Shown here: in pieces, positions 27,918 to 37,426 of the stretch
Numbering within the stretch: position 1 is the stretch's first letter
How the letters are laid out: the number at the start of each line of letters is the position of its first letter
Assembly (NCBI GenBank): GCA_029259595.1
Contig: JAJDEW010000002.1
Location: 1-64,000, forward strand
Origin: Planctomycetota bacterium
GTDB lineage: Bacteria; Planctomycetota; UBA1135; GCA-002686595
Length of the DNA: 64,000 bases
Reading direction: 5' to 3'
Made by a program: the position numbers and the translations under genes
The notes under the pieces: model-generated
Told to the model about the DNA's origin: nothing
Databases searched by the model: none
Seen by the model: the letters and a program-made list of their open reading frames with translations, nothing else

Positions 27918-29750
27918 CAAGTCGACCGGGCCGGTCTGCGTCAGGAAGCCGTTGGGCACGAGCAAGTCCGGCCGACCGTCGTCGTTCCAATCGCAGAAGA
28001 GCGCACCCCAAGCCCAGCGCCCCATCGTGACCCCGGCTTGGGTCGAGACGTCTTCGAAGGTCCCGTCGCCGAGGTTGCGAAAGAGCGAGTTGCCCCGGCT
28101 GTGGCGGCGCAGGGCGGCGCGCTCGCCTTCGTCCGCCTCCGGCTGAAAATTGCGCTGGAAGGCCACGCGGTGGCCGGCCGACGAGAACATGTTGCTCACG
28201 TAGAGGTCCATGCGCCCATCGCCGTCGAAGTCCGCCCAGCTCACCCCCATCCCGGCCGAGATGTCCTCGACACCGGCTTCGCGCGCCACGTCGACGAAGC
28301 GACCGCCGTCGTTGCGGTAGAGGTTGTTGCGGCCGAAGTCGTTGGCGACGTACAGGTCCTGGTCACCGTCGTCGTCGTAGTCCTCCCACGAAGCGGCAAA
28401 GCTGAAGCGCCGGTTGCCCGGAACGTCTCCGCCGAGCCCCGTCTCGACCGTGACGTCGACGAAACGGAAGTCCCCATCGTTTCGCAGGAGCAGGTTCGGT
28501 TGACCGTTCTCCGCGTCGTGGTAGGGCAGCGGCACGTCGTCGTTCGCATAGGGCGACACGTAGGCGCAGGCATAGAGGTCGAGGTCGTCGTCGCCGTCGA
28601 AGTCCGCGGCCGCGAGGGCGGTGGTCTCGGGCGCCTCGACGCGCGCACGGATCCGAAAGTGCGCTTCACCGTCGTTCTCGAGGAAGACCAGCTCGCGGCC
28701 CATGAACATCACGATGTCCCGGTCCCGATCGCCGTCCAGATCGAAGACGAGCACGGCGCGGGTGAACTCGAGAAAGTCGATGCCGGCCTCGTGCGACACG
28801 TCCGAAAAGCCGCCGTCGGGCGTGCGGACGAGGAGCAGGTTCGGGAGCCCGCCCGGCTGGGCCAGGACGAGGTCCTCCCGGCCATCGCCGTTCAGGTCGC
28901 CGAGGGCGATCCCGGCGGGGTGACCGACGACGGGCACGTCGAGTCGCGTGTCCAGCCGCGCGCGCCAGTGGTCGATGCCGAACTGGAGCCAGGATCGGGC
29001 GGGGACGCCCGCGAGGAGGTCCTCCGTCCGCTCCCGAAACAGCGGCGCTTCGGCGCGAACGTGCGTCCCGCCCTCCAGCTCGAGCCGGACCAGGCGCGGG
29101 GCCTCTCGCCGACCTTCGAAGCGTGCGCCGAAGCGTGCCGTGCGCGTGTGCAACGCCCCGCCTCCCCCGCGGGCTTGCCACTGCACGAGCAGGGCCAGGT
29201 CCGCAAAGTCCTCGCCGGCCTGGATGCCGACCGTCTTCAACTTGACGCTCGCCTCGATCGGTCGCTCCCCCTCCGAGCCGAACCCGCTGGCCCGCCAGTC
29301 GGCCAAGGCGCGGGCCAGGCCTTCCTTGCCCTGGAACTCCAGCGGCTTCGGAGGGGGCTCGGACGACGAAGCGAGCGGTTCGGCTTCGCGGACGCGCAGA
29401 CGACCGGGCAGCTCCCGCTCGAGCCAGCGTTCGGCGCGGACACGGACGACGAAGCGCTCGTCGAGCAAGGCCTCCGCCGCTGGCGGAACGTCGTCCTCGC
29501 CCAGGGCCGCACCGAGTGCGCGCAGCGGCTGGACCAAGGCGTCGTTCCAGGCCTCCCCCAACCAGGCCTCGGTCGGCGTCAGGCCGGCCAGAGCCGCCCG
29601 CAGGCCCGCGTCGCGGCGGGCATCCGGGTCCCCGGGCAGGACGGCGCCATCGACCTCCTCCCCTTGGACCGCGAGCGTCGGGCCCCCCGGGACACGGGCA
29701 GCGTGCGCGGCAGCGACCAGGAGGGGGAGCCAAAGGAAGGGAAGCGCCAT
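27915..29750 (-). CDS. 5' half of a split exported FG-GAP/VCBS repeat protein
   Basis: 611 residues from ATG 29750, with signal peptide MALPFLWLPLLVAAAHAA. Residues about 20-290 are an N-terminal region of unrecognised type. The rest is a series of FG-GAP/VCBS repeats with calcium-type loops (DLNGDGRED, DLDGDRDRD, DFDGDDDLD, DYDDDGDQD, DFDGDGRMD, DWNDDGRPD). This is the typical CRTAC1-like beta-propeller that precedes ASPIC/UnbV domains. It stops at TGA 27917-27915 inside what should be the continuing propeller, so the propeller is incomplete without the downstream half. A TAGGGT box 9 bp before the ATG, formed partly by the edge of a dispersed repeat, could be its -10. Confidence 0.78.
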   Translation of the reverse strand: MALPFLWLPLLVAAAHAARVPGGPTLAVQGEEVDGAVLPGDPDARRDAGLRAALAGLTPTEAWLGEAWNDALVQPLRALGAALGEDDVPPAAEALLDERFVVRVRAERWLERELPGRLRVREAEPLASSSEPPPKPLEFQGKEGLARALADWRASGFGSEGERPIEASVKLKTVGIQAGEDFADLALLVQWQARGGGGALHTRTARFGARFEGRREAPRLVRLELEGGTHVRAEAPLFRERTEDLLAGVPARSWLQFGIDHWRARLDTRLDVPVVGHPAGIALGDLNGDGREDLVLAQPGGLPNLLLVRTPDGGFSDVSHEAGIDFLEFTRAVLVFDLDGDRDRDIVMFMGRELVFLENDGEAHFRIRARVEAPETTALAAADFDGDDDLDLYACAYVSPYANDDVPLPYHDAENGQPNLLLRNDGDFRFVDVTVETGLGGDVPGNRRFSFAASWEDYDDDGDQDLYVANDFGRNNLYRNDGGRFVDVAREAGVEDISAGMGVSWADFDGDGRMDLYVSNMFSSAGHRVAFQRNFQPEADEGERAALRRHSRGNSLFRNLGDGTFEDVSTQAGVTMGRWAWGALFCDWNDDGRPDLLVPNGFLTQTGPVDL

Positions 29751-29759
29751 GGGACCGAT

Positions 29760-29765
29760 ACCCTA
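29760..29765 (-). promoter_or_regulatory. Possible -10 box (TAGGGT) at the edge of a dispersed repeat
   Basis: Minus strand CTAGGGTATC: the CTAG is the repeat end (29763-29766), and the following bases complete TAGGGT 9 bp before ATG 29750. It matches boxes upstream of giant proteins 2 and 3. No -35 is obvious. Confidence 0.25.
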
Positions 29766-29850
29766 GCAGCCTGATGGAAAAGTGCTTCGGATGCGATGCA
29801 TGGGACCGGGAGGCCCGACGGGTGCGCGAGAACGCGGGCGACACGACGGG
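29763..29850 (-). repeat. Dispersed repeat, single arm (copy 2)
   Basis: CTAGCAGCCTGATGGAAAAG and the bases that follow match, in inverted orientation, the right arm of the full element at 43.4 kb. The match runs over about 85 bp, through the GCATG box, the CCGGGAG/CCCG segment and GCGCGAGAACGC. The left arm is not recognisable here. The first 32 bp are identical in all three copies in this window. Confidence 0.85.
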
Positions 29851-29940
29851 GGTTTGGAGCCATTTCCTGCTGGGTCGACCGCGAGGCGGCGGCTAGGATT
29901 CGCGCCCCCTGGGCCGCTCTCGATGCGGACCGGAAACCGT

Positions 29941-30032
<92 letters not shown>

Positions 30033-30050
30033 TCTCGAGGAGTTCTTGCG

Positions 30051-30707
30051 ATGCCCGTCTCCTGCCCGCGATCGAGCGCGCGACTCGGCCGCACGCTCCT
30101 GCGTCCGCTCGCCGTCGTCGTCCTGGGTAGCGCCCTCGTCGCCTGTGCGGCCCGGCGCTCGCTCACGATCACCTCGACGCCGCCGGGAGCTCTGGTCCGA
30201 CTCGACGACGCCGTGGTCGGACCGACCCCGGCGCGGATCCCCTTCGAGTACTACGGCATCCGGCGCGTGACGCTGTATCTCGAGGGCTACCACACGCACT
30301 CCGAGCAGATCGAGCTCGACCCGCCCTGGTACGCGCGCTTTCCTCTCGACATCGTCTCGGAGGTCCTGTTGCCCGTCGGCTGGCGCGACCACCGCGCCCT
30401 GCACGTCGAGCTTTCCGAAGGTCAGAACGTCGAGGCCAGCCCGGCCCTGAGCTCCGTCTTCCAGCGCGCCGAAATCCTGCAGATGGCCGGCACCGAGGGT
30501 CCCCGCCAACTCCCGACGCCGGTGCCACGCAGCGTGCCTTCGGTCGCACCGGCGGTGCTCGAAGAGCTGTTTCCCGAGACGCCCGCCGAGAAGATCGACG
30601 CGGAGCGAGAGCAGGACGCGGACGGCGAGGCGAGCGACGACAACGGCAAAGACGACGACAGCGAAGAAGCGGTCGGCGGGGACGACGACGGGACCGGCGG
30701 ACCGTGA
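30051..30707 (+). CDS. PEGA-domain lipoprotein
   Basis: 218 residues from ATG 30051, with a good GAGGAG ribosome-binding site 8 bp upstream. The signal peptide ends in a lipobox (ALVAC, Cys about 32). A PEGA-type domain follows immediately: SLTITSTPPGALVRLDD, GPTPARIPF, GIRRVTLYLEGYHTHSE. The last 45 residues are strongly acidic with many D/E/G. It is probably an envelope lipoprotein with a surface or periplasmic PEGA strand domain; partner unknown. It begins 19 bp after tRNA-Ser(GCU), and its TGA overlaps the murD GTG (GTGA), so tRNA, lipoprotein and murD are probably on one primary transcript. Confidence 0.85.
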   Translation: MPVSCPRSSARLGRTLLRPLAVVVLGSALVACAARRSLTITSTPPGALVRLDDAVVGPTPARIPFEYYGIRRVTLYLEGYHTHSEQIELDPPWYARFPLDIVSEVLLPVGWRDHRALHVELSEGQNVEASPALSSVFQRAEILQMAGTEGPRQLPTPVPRSVPSVAPAVLEELFPETPAEKIDAEREQDADGEASDDNGKDDDSEEAVGGDDDGTGGP

Positions 30708-32122
30708 CCGACTGGCGCGACACCCGGGTGCTCGTGATGGGCCTCGGGAGCTTCGGTGGCGGCCTCGGCGTCGCACGTTGGCTCGCACACGTTGGAGCGC
30801 GTGTCACCGTCACCGACCTGCGCCCGGCGGAGGCCCTCGCCCCCGCACTCGAGGCCCTGGCGGATTGCGACGTCGAGTGCGTCCTGGGACGGCACCGTGA
30901 AGTCGACTTCGAGCGCGCGGAGGTCGTGGTCGTGAACCCGGCCGTCGCGCCGGCCCATCCGCTGCTCGAGCGCGCTCGTCGTGCCGGCGCACGACTCACC
31001 TCGGAGATCGAACTCACCCTGCGGGCGCTCGAGGCCGAGGTCGTCTGCGTGACCGGAACCCAGGGCAAGAGCTCGACCTGTCACCTGCTGGCAGGCCTCG
31101 TGCGCGGCGCCGGTCGGCGCGCGCACCTCGGTGGCAACCTGGGTGGATCGCTCCTGGAAGCCCTCGACGTCATCGCGGCCGACGACGTCGTGGTCCTCGA
31201 GCTCTCCTCGTACCAGCTGGCCGCGCTGAACGATCCGCGTTCCGCCGGCGCGCGCGTGCGGGCGGTCGCCCTCACGAACATCCTGCCCGACCACCTCGAA
31301 CGCCATGGCGGCATCGAGGGCTACGCGCAAGCCAAGCTGCGCATCCTCGAGCTCATCGCCGGAGACGGCGACCTCGTCGTACCGGCCGACGATGCACGCC
31401 TCGCGGGGCTGCGTGCGCCGGCCGGGCGGACGGTCGTCGTCGACAGGCGACCACCGCTCGTCGCGCAGCAAGGAGCGAACGACGCGGCGCACCTGACCGT
31501 AGGACCGCGTGGCTTCGAGCTCGCTGGAGAGCGCCTGGCGGAGCTCACCGACCTCGTTCTGCCAGGGGACTTCCAGCGTGCCAATGCCGGGATCGCCCTG
31601 GCCCTCGCGCGACTGCTCGGGCTCCCCGCCTCCCGCCTCGCGCCGGCGCTGCGTGGGGTGCGCGGACTCCCCCACCGTTTCGAGGACCTGGGAATCCACG
31701 CCGGACGCGAGGTCCACGACAACGCGGTCTCCACGACGCCCGAGTCGACCGGCGCGGCGCTCGAGGCGCTCGCCCTGCGCTCCAGCGGATGCACCTGGCT
31801 GGCGGGCGGACGCAAGAAGGACCAGGACTACACCGAGCTCGCGCGGATCGCGGCGCGAACGGCGGGCCGGGTGATCCTGTTCGGTGAGGCCGCCACCGAG
31901 CTCGAAACCCTGCTGGCTCCGACCGGCTTGTCGGTGCGCTGCGTGCGCTCGGTGAACGAAGCCGTGCGGACCGGCTTTGCCCTAACACCGGTCGGTGGCG
32001 CGATCCTGTTCTCGCCCGCGTGCTCCAGCTTCGACGCCTACCCCAACTTCCGCGCACGAGCCGAGGACTTCCGTCGCGCTCTCGCCGCGGTTCAGGAGCA
32101 ACCCGATGCCGTCGCGCACTGA
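30704..32122 (+). CDS. murD: UDP-N-acetylmuramoyl-L-alanine--D-glutamate ligase
   Basis: 472 residues. MurD adds D-glutamate to UDP-MurNAc-L-Ala in cytosolic peptidoglycan precursor synthesis. Visible features are an N-terminal Rossmann loop (VMGLGSFGGGLGVARWL), the ATP loop GTQGKSST (residues 118-125; GTNGKTT in many homologues), LELSSYQL, TNILPDHLERHG and the Mur C-terminal HRFE equivalent PHRFEDLG plus DNAVSTTPEST. The C-terminal domain is complete. It starts with GTG inside the previous gene's stop, which implies translational coupling, and its 3' end overlaps the next gene by 17 bp. Its presence shows that this bacterium makes peptidoglycan or its precursors. Confidence 0.92.
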   Translation: MTDWRDTRVLVMGLGSFGGGLGVARWLAHVGARVTVTDLRPAEALAPALEALADCDVECVLGRHREVDFERAEVVVVNPAVAPAHPLLERARRAGARLTSEIELTLRALEAEVVCVTGTQGKSSTCHLLAGLVRGAGRRAHLGGNLGGSLLEALDVIAADDVVVLELSSYQLAALNDPRSAGARVRAVALTNILPDHLERHGGIEGYAQAKLRILELIAGDGDLVVPADDARLAGLRAPAGRTVVVDRRPPLVAQQGANDAAHLTVGPRGFELAGERLAELTDLVLPGDFQRANAGIALALARLLGLPASRLAPALRGVRGLPHRFEDLGIHAGREVHDNAVSTTPESTGAALEALALRSSGCTWLAGGRKKDQDYTELARIAARTAGRVILFGEAATELETLLAPTGLSVRCVRSVNEAVRTGFALTPVGGAILFSPACSSFDAYPNFRARAEDFRRALAAVQEQPDAVAH

Positions 32123-32960
32123 CCCGCAGACCTCCGAGCTCGTAGCACGGCTCGGAGGCTACACGCGGACGATTCTGCGAGCGGCGGAGGCCTTCGCCGT
32201 GCGCCTGCACGCCGAGGAGCTCTGTCCCGAGCACGTGCTCGTCGCGCTGCTGCTCGACGAGAGTGCGGCCGGAACTCGGATCGTGCTGCGCGCCTTCGCG
32301 GATCCCGAGACGATCGCGATCGAAGTGACCGCCCTCTGCCCCGGCATCCTGGTGGTGGGGTCGGGGCGTTCCCTGCCCTTTTCGGTCCGCGGCGTGCGGG
32401 CGCTCGAACACGCCGCGACCACGCCCGGGGCTCCCGTCACGCCGACGGAGCTCTACCTCGGGGCCCTGAACGAGCTCGAAATGGAGCTCGCGTCGCACTT
32501 CGAACGACCGCCCCGAGCCCTGGGCTCCGCGCTCTCGAGCAGCACGGCGAGCTTTCTCGAACGCACGACCGTCGACGCGCGCCGGGCGCTGGGAAGCTCG
32601 TGCCGGGAGGCGACGCGCCTGGGACGGGCGGCCATTGCGCCGGCCCACCTCGTGCTCGGCTGCCTGGACATCGACGCGGACCTGCGCGAGCGCGCCGGAC
32701 TCGGCCTGAGCCGGGCTCGGCTCCTCTTGTCCGGTCACGACGAGGATCTCACCCCCTTGCCCGAGCGCACGGTGCCCTTGTCCCCCCTGCTCGGCGACTT
32801 TTTGAAGACGCTTCCCGCCGGTGCGGACACCGCCCGCCTGCTGGCCCATTTCCTCACGGCGGGCTCCGAGGAGCTGCGCCTGCTGCTCGCCCAGCAAAAG
32901 GTCACTCCGAAGCTCCTGGAGGGCGCCGTGGGGACCTTGGAGGACCCTCGGCCGGCATGA
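32106..32960 (+). CDS. Stand-alone protein of tandem Clp N-domain repeats
   Basis: 284 residues, no signal peptide and no ATPase domain. Two Clp_N-like domains can be made out, each of two helical repeats. Recurrent segments are LCPEHVLVALLLDES (about residue 38), VTPTELYLGALNELE (about 114), IAPAHLVLGCLDIDA (about 178) and RLLAHFLTAGSEELR (about 238). They resemble the H-L-L-x-L/L pattern of ClpC/ClpA N-domains. The gene sits between murD and mcsA-like/clpC, so it may act as an adaptor, decoy or substrate receptor for ClpC. Position and composition are visible; the adaptor role is inference. ATG 32106 lies inside murD. Confidence 0.65.
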   Translation: MPSRTDPQTSELVARLGGYTRTILRAAEAFAVRLHAEELCPEHVLVALLLDESAAGTRIVLRAFADPETIAIEVTALCPGILVVGSGRSLPFSVRGVRALEHAATTPGAPVTPTELYLGALNELEMELASHFERPPRALGSALSSSTASFLERTTVDARRALGSSCREATRLGRAAIAPAHLVLGCLDIDADLRERAGLGLSRARLLLSGHDEDLTPLPERTVPLSPLLGDFLKTLPAGADTARLLAHFLTAGSEELRLLLAQQKVTPKLLEGAVGTLEDPRPA

Positions 32961-33064
32961 GCCGCTGGCGCCGACGCGGGTGCGGGCGGGCCGGGCGAGG
33001 TGGCTCGGGCCCCGCTGCCCGGACACGTCCGACCATGAATCTGGGTTCCGAGCCTCGACGGGAC

Positions 33065-33093
33065 TCGACGGGGCCGGGCCGCTGGGCTATAGG
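33065..33093 (+). promoter_or_regulatory. Promoter for the mcsA-like gene
   Basis: TCGACG (33065-33070) and TATAGG (33088-33093) are separated by 17 bp. Each matches four or more positions of the housekeeping consensus. The start would lie about 45 bp before ATG 33145, giving mcsA its own transcription separate from murD. Confidence 0.4.
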
Positions 33094-33144
33094 GGGGAGC
33101 TTCGGAGGTCGCATTCCTGGCACGAATGACCCTGCCCCTTCGCG

Positions 33145-33672
33145 ATGAACTGCCAGATCTGCAACAAGAACGTCGCCACCGTCCACATCACCGAAGTCGC
33201 TCCGGCCGAGCCGGGCGAAGCGGTGCGGGCCGCGGACGACAAGCACGTGTGTACGGCCTGCGCCCAGCGGCTGGACATCCCCTACACGGTTCCTGTCTTC
33301 ACGGCAAAGGGCGCCATGAAGACCTTCGAGCTGCTCCAGGAGAGCGCCCGCCGTGCGCGCCGCGAGGGGCGCCTGGCCTGCCCTGACTGCGGCATGACCC
33401 TGGCGGAATTCCGCAGCAAGGGCCGTTTGGGCTGCCCCAAGGACTACGACGTCTTCCAGGCCCACCTGGATCCGCTGCTCGAGCGCGTCCACAACGCGAT
33501 CCGCCACGTTGGCGACGGACCGAGCGAGCCCGTCGTGGCGGACAAAAAGCGCCAGGCCCTGACCGCCCTGCGCGCGCAGCTCGAGGAGGCCATCCAGAAG
33601 GAGGCCTACGAGAGCGCCGCCAAGCTGCGCGACGAGATCCAGGAAATCGAGTCGAAGAGCCTCGAATCCTGA
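33145..33672 (+). CDS. mcsA: McsA-like zinc protein with UVR motif
   Basis: 175 residues. N-terminal CQIC (residues 3-6) and CTAC, then CPDC and a further Cys (KGRLGCPKD), form two treble-clef/zinc sites as in McsA of Firmicutes. The C-terminus has a UVR (UvrB/UvrC) helix pair, LRAQLEEAIQKEAYESAAKL. In Bacillus, McsA activates the arginine kinase McsB and works with ClpC in protein quality control. No mcsB follows. The next gene is clpC, 228 bp downstream with its own promoter. It may act as a ClpC adaptor directly. Symbol assigned by domain similarity and synteny. Confidence 0.8.
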   Translation: MNCQICNKNVATVHITEVAPAEPGEAVRAADDKHVCTACAQRLDIPYTVPVFTAKGAMKTFELLQESARRARREGRLACPDCGMTLAEFRSKGRLGCPKDYDVFQAHLDPLLERVHNAIRHVGDGPSEPVVADKKRQALTALRAQLEEAIQKEAYESAAKLRDEIQEIESKSLES

Positions 33673-33687
33673 GGATGGTCCGTGCCG

Positions 33688-33715
33688 TTGAAAGCACGGC
33701 GTGAGGCCCCATAAT
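33688..33715 (+). promoter_or_regulatory. Promoter for clpC
   Basis: TTGAAA (33688-33693), 16 bp spacer, CATAAT (33710-33715). It is the best housekeeping-sigma match seen in the window. Transcription should begin near 33722, giving a 5' leader of about 180 bases. Two small dyads (CCGTGC/GCACGG and CCCC/GGGG) overlap the promoter and could bind a regulator. No CtsR-type direct repeat is recognised. Confidence 0.6.
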
Positions 33716-33900
33716 CGGGGACCGGTACGAATTTCCACCGCTTCCCTCGGCGCACGCCGCCGCGAATCGGGAGGAGGTTGCCGGCAGCCGTTCAACCCCG
33801 ACCCCCCTCCGGGCCGAAGACATACTTCACGCCCGCTCACTCTCACGGCCCTGCACACGGGGACGATAGGCGCCCTCGGCACAAGGGAGACCGATGCACC

Positions 33901-36438
<2,538 letters not shown>

Positions 36439-36470
36439 ACCGAGCGGCCTGCGCGCCGCCTGGTCACGAA

Positions 36471-36508
36471 AAAAAGGCCCGAGTCCGTGAGGACTCGGGC
36501 CTTTTCTT
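36471..36508 (+). terminator. Rho-independent terminator after clpC
   Basis: Perfect 11-bp stem GGCCCGAGTCC (36476-36486)/GGACTCGGGCC (36491-36501) with GTGA loop, preceded by an A-run and followed by TTTTCTTT. It is symmetric enough to work in both directions, but no minus-strand gene ends here. Confidence 0.93.
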
Positions 36509-36627
36509 TCGTCTGTGCTGGAAGTTCGGTTTCCCCTGGAAGTCGCGTCACCGCAGGGCCTTTCGCCCGGTCGTGTCGGCGGACCGCTGTGGTCCCTTCG
36601 ACGAACGACCGTCCAACGAGGACTTCC

Positions 36628-37398
36628 ATGACGCATGTATTCGCTTGCTTGCCTCTCGCCTTCTTGATCGGCCAGCCCTCGCCAACGAGCGGCGAGGGCG
36701 CCGCCGCCATCCGCGTGACCGTCTCCGACGTCTGGGACGAGGAGGAGCTCATCAACCTTCCGATCATGGTCAGCGATGTGAGCAGCTGCTCGACCATCGT
36801 CGGATCCGGGCAGGCCGAGGTCGAGCTGGAGGCGACCGGCAGCTTCGTCCGCGGCGAGGGAAGCGCCGAGGACACCTGCAACGGGCCCGAGGTGGGCGTC
36901 GACATCAGCCGCTCGGCGCTCCACTCCATCTCCTACCACTACCTCGGCGACCGCGACGGTGAAGTCGACGTCAACGTCGAGGTCCAGGTGAACGGGGAGA
37001 TCGACCTGGTGGACGGGGAGTGCTCGGCCAGCGCTCTCGGCTTCGCCAGCTTCGACTGTTCGATCCTCAGCGAAGTCCGCGCCGAGCTGACCCGCTCGGT
37101 CGGAGCTTCGACCCGCTCGGCCCTGGGCACGATCGGAGTCGGTCTCGGAGGTGGCCCGGTCCCCGGCAACGTCTCGGCGGGCTTCACCATCAGCATCGCG
37201 AGTGGTCTGGGTCGCCGGAGCGATTCGGACGTCGAGTCCGACCATGGCCATCGTTGTGGTGAGGACTCCTTCTTCTTCCTCAGCAAGTGCAGAGGCACGG
37301 TCCAGGTCTGGGCGGACGGCAACATCTTCGGCGCCGCCGAGTCGACCTGCGAGCTCGACGGCAACGTCGTGGCGACGATCGCGCTGAGCGAGTGCTGA
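36628..37398 (+). CDS. Secreted cysteine-rich protein of unknown function
   Basis: 256 residues from ATG 36628, with a GAGG ribosome-binding site. A short signal peptide (HVFACLPLAFLIGQPS) is followed by beta-rich sequence with alternating V/E residues and eight cysteines in the mature part (SSC, DTC, GEC, FDC, HRC, SKC, STC, SEC). This is an even number that suggests four disulfides. A glycine-rich segment (TIGVGLGGGPVPGNVS) lies in the middle. No family is recognised. The gene follows the clpC terminator and lies 28 bp before the next exported protein, so the two probably form an operon. Confidence 0.7.
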   Translation: MTHVFACLPLAFLIGQPSPTSGEGAAAIRVTVSDVWDEEELINLPIMVSDVSSCSTIVGSGQAEVELEATGSFVRGEGSAEDTCNGPEVGVDISRSALHSISYHYLGDRDGEVDVNVEVQVNGEIDLVDGECSASALGFASFDCSILSEVRAELTRSVGASTRSALGTIGVGLGGGPVPGNVSAGFTISIASGLGRRSDSDVESDHGHRCGEDSFFFLSKCRGTVQVWADGNIFGAAESTCELDGNVVATIALSEC

Positions 37399-37426
37399 GC
37401 CTCCCCTTCGACCGGAGCACGACTCG

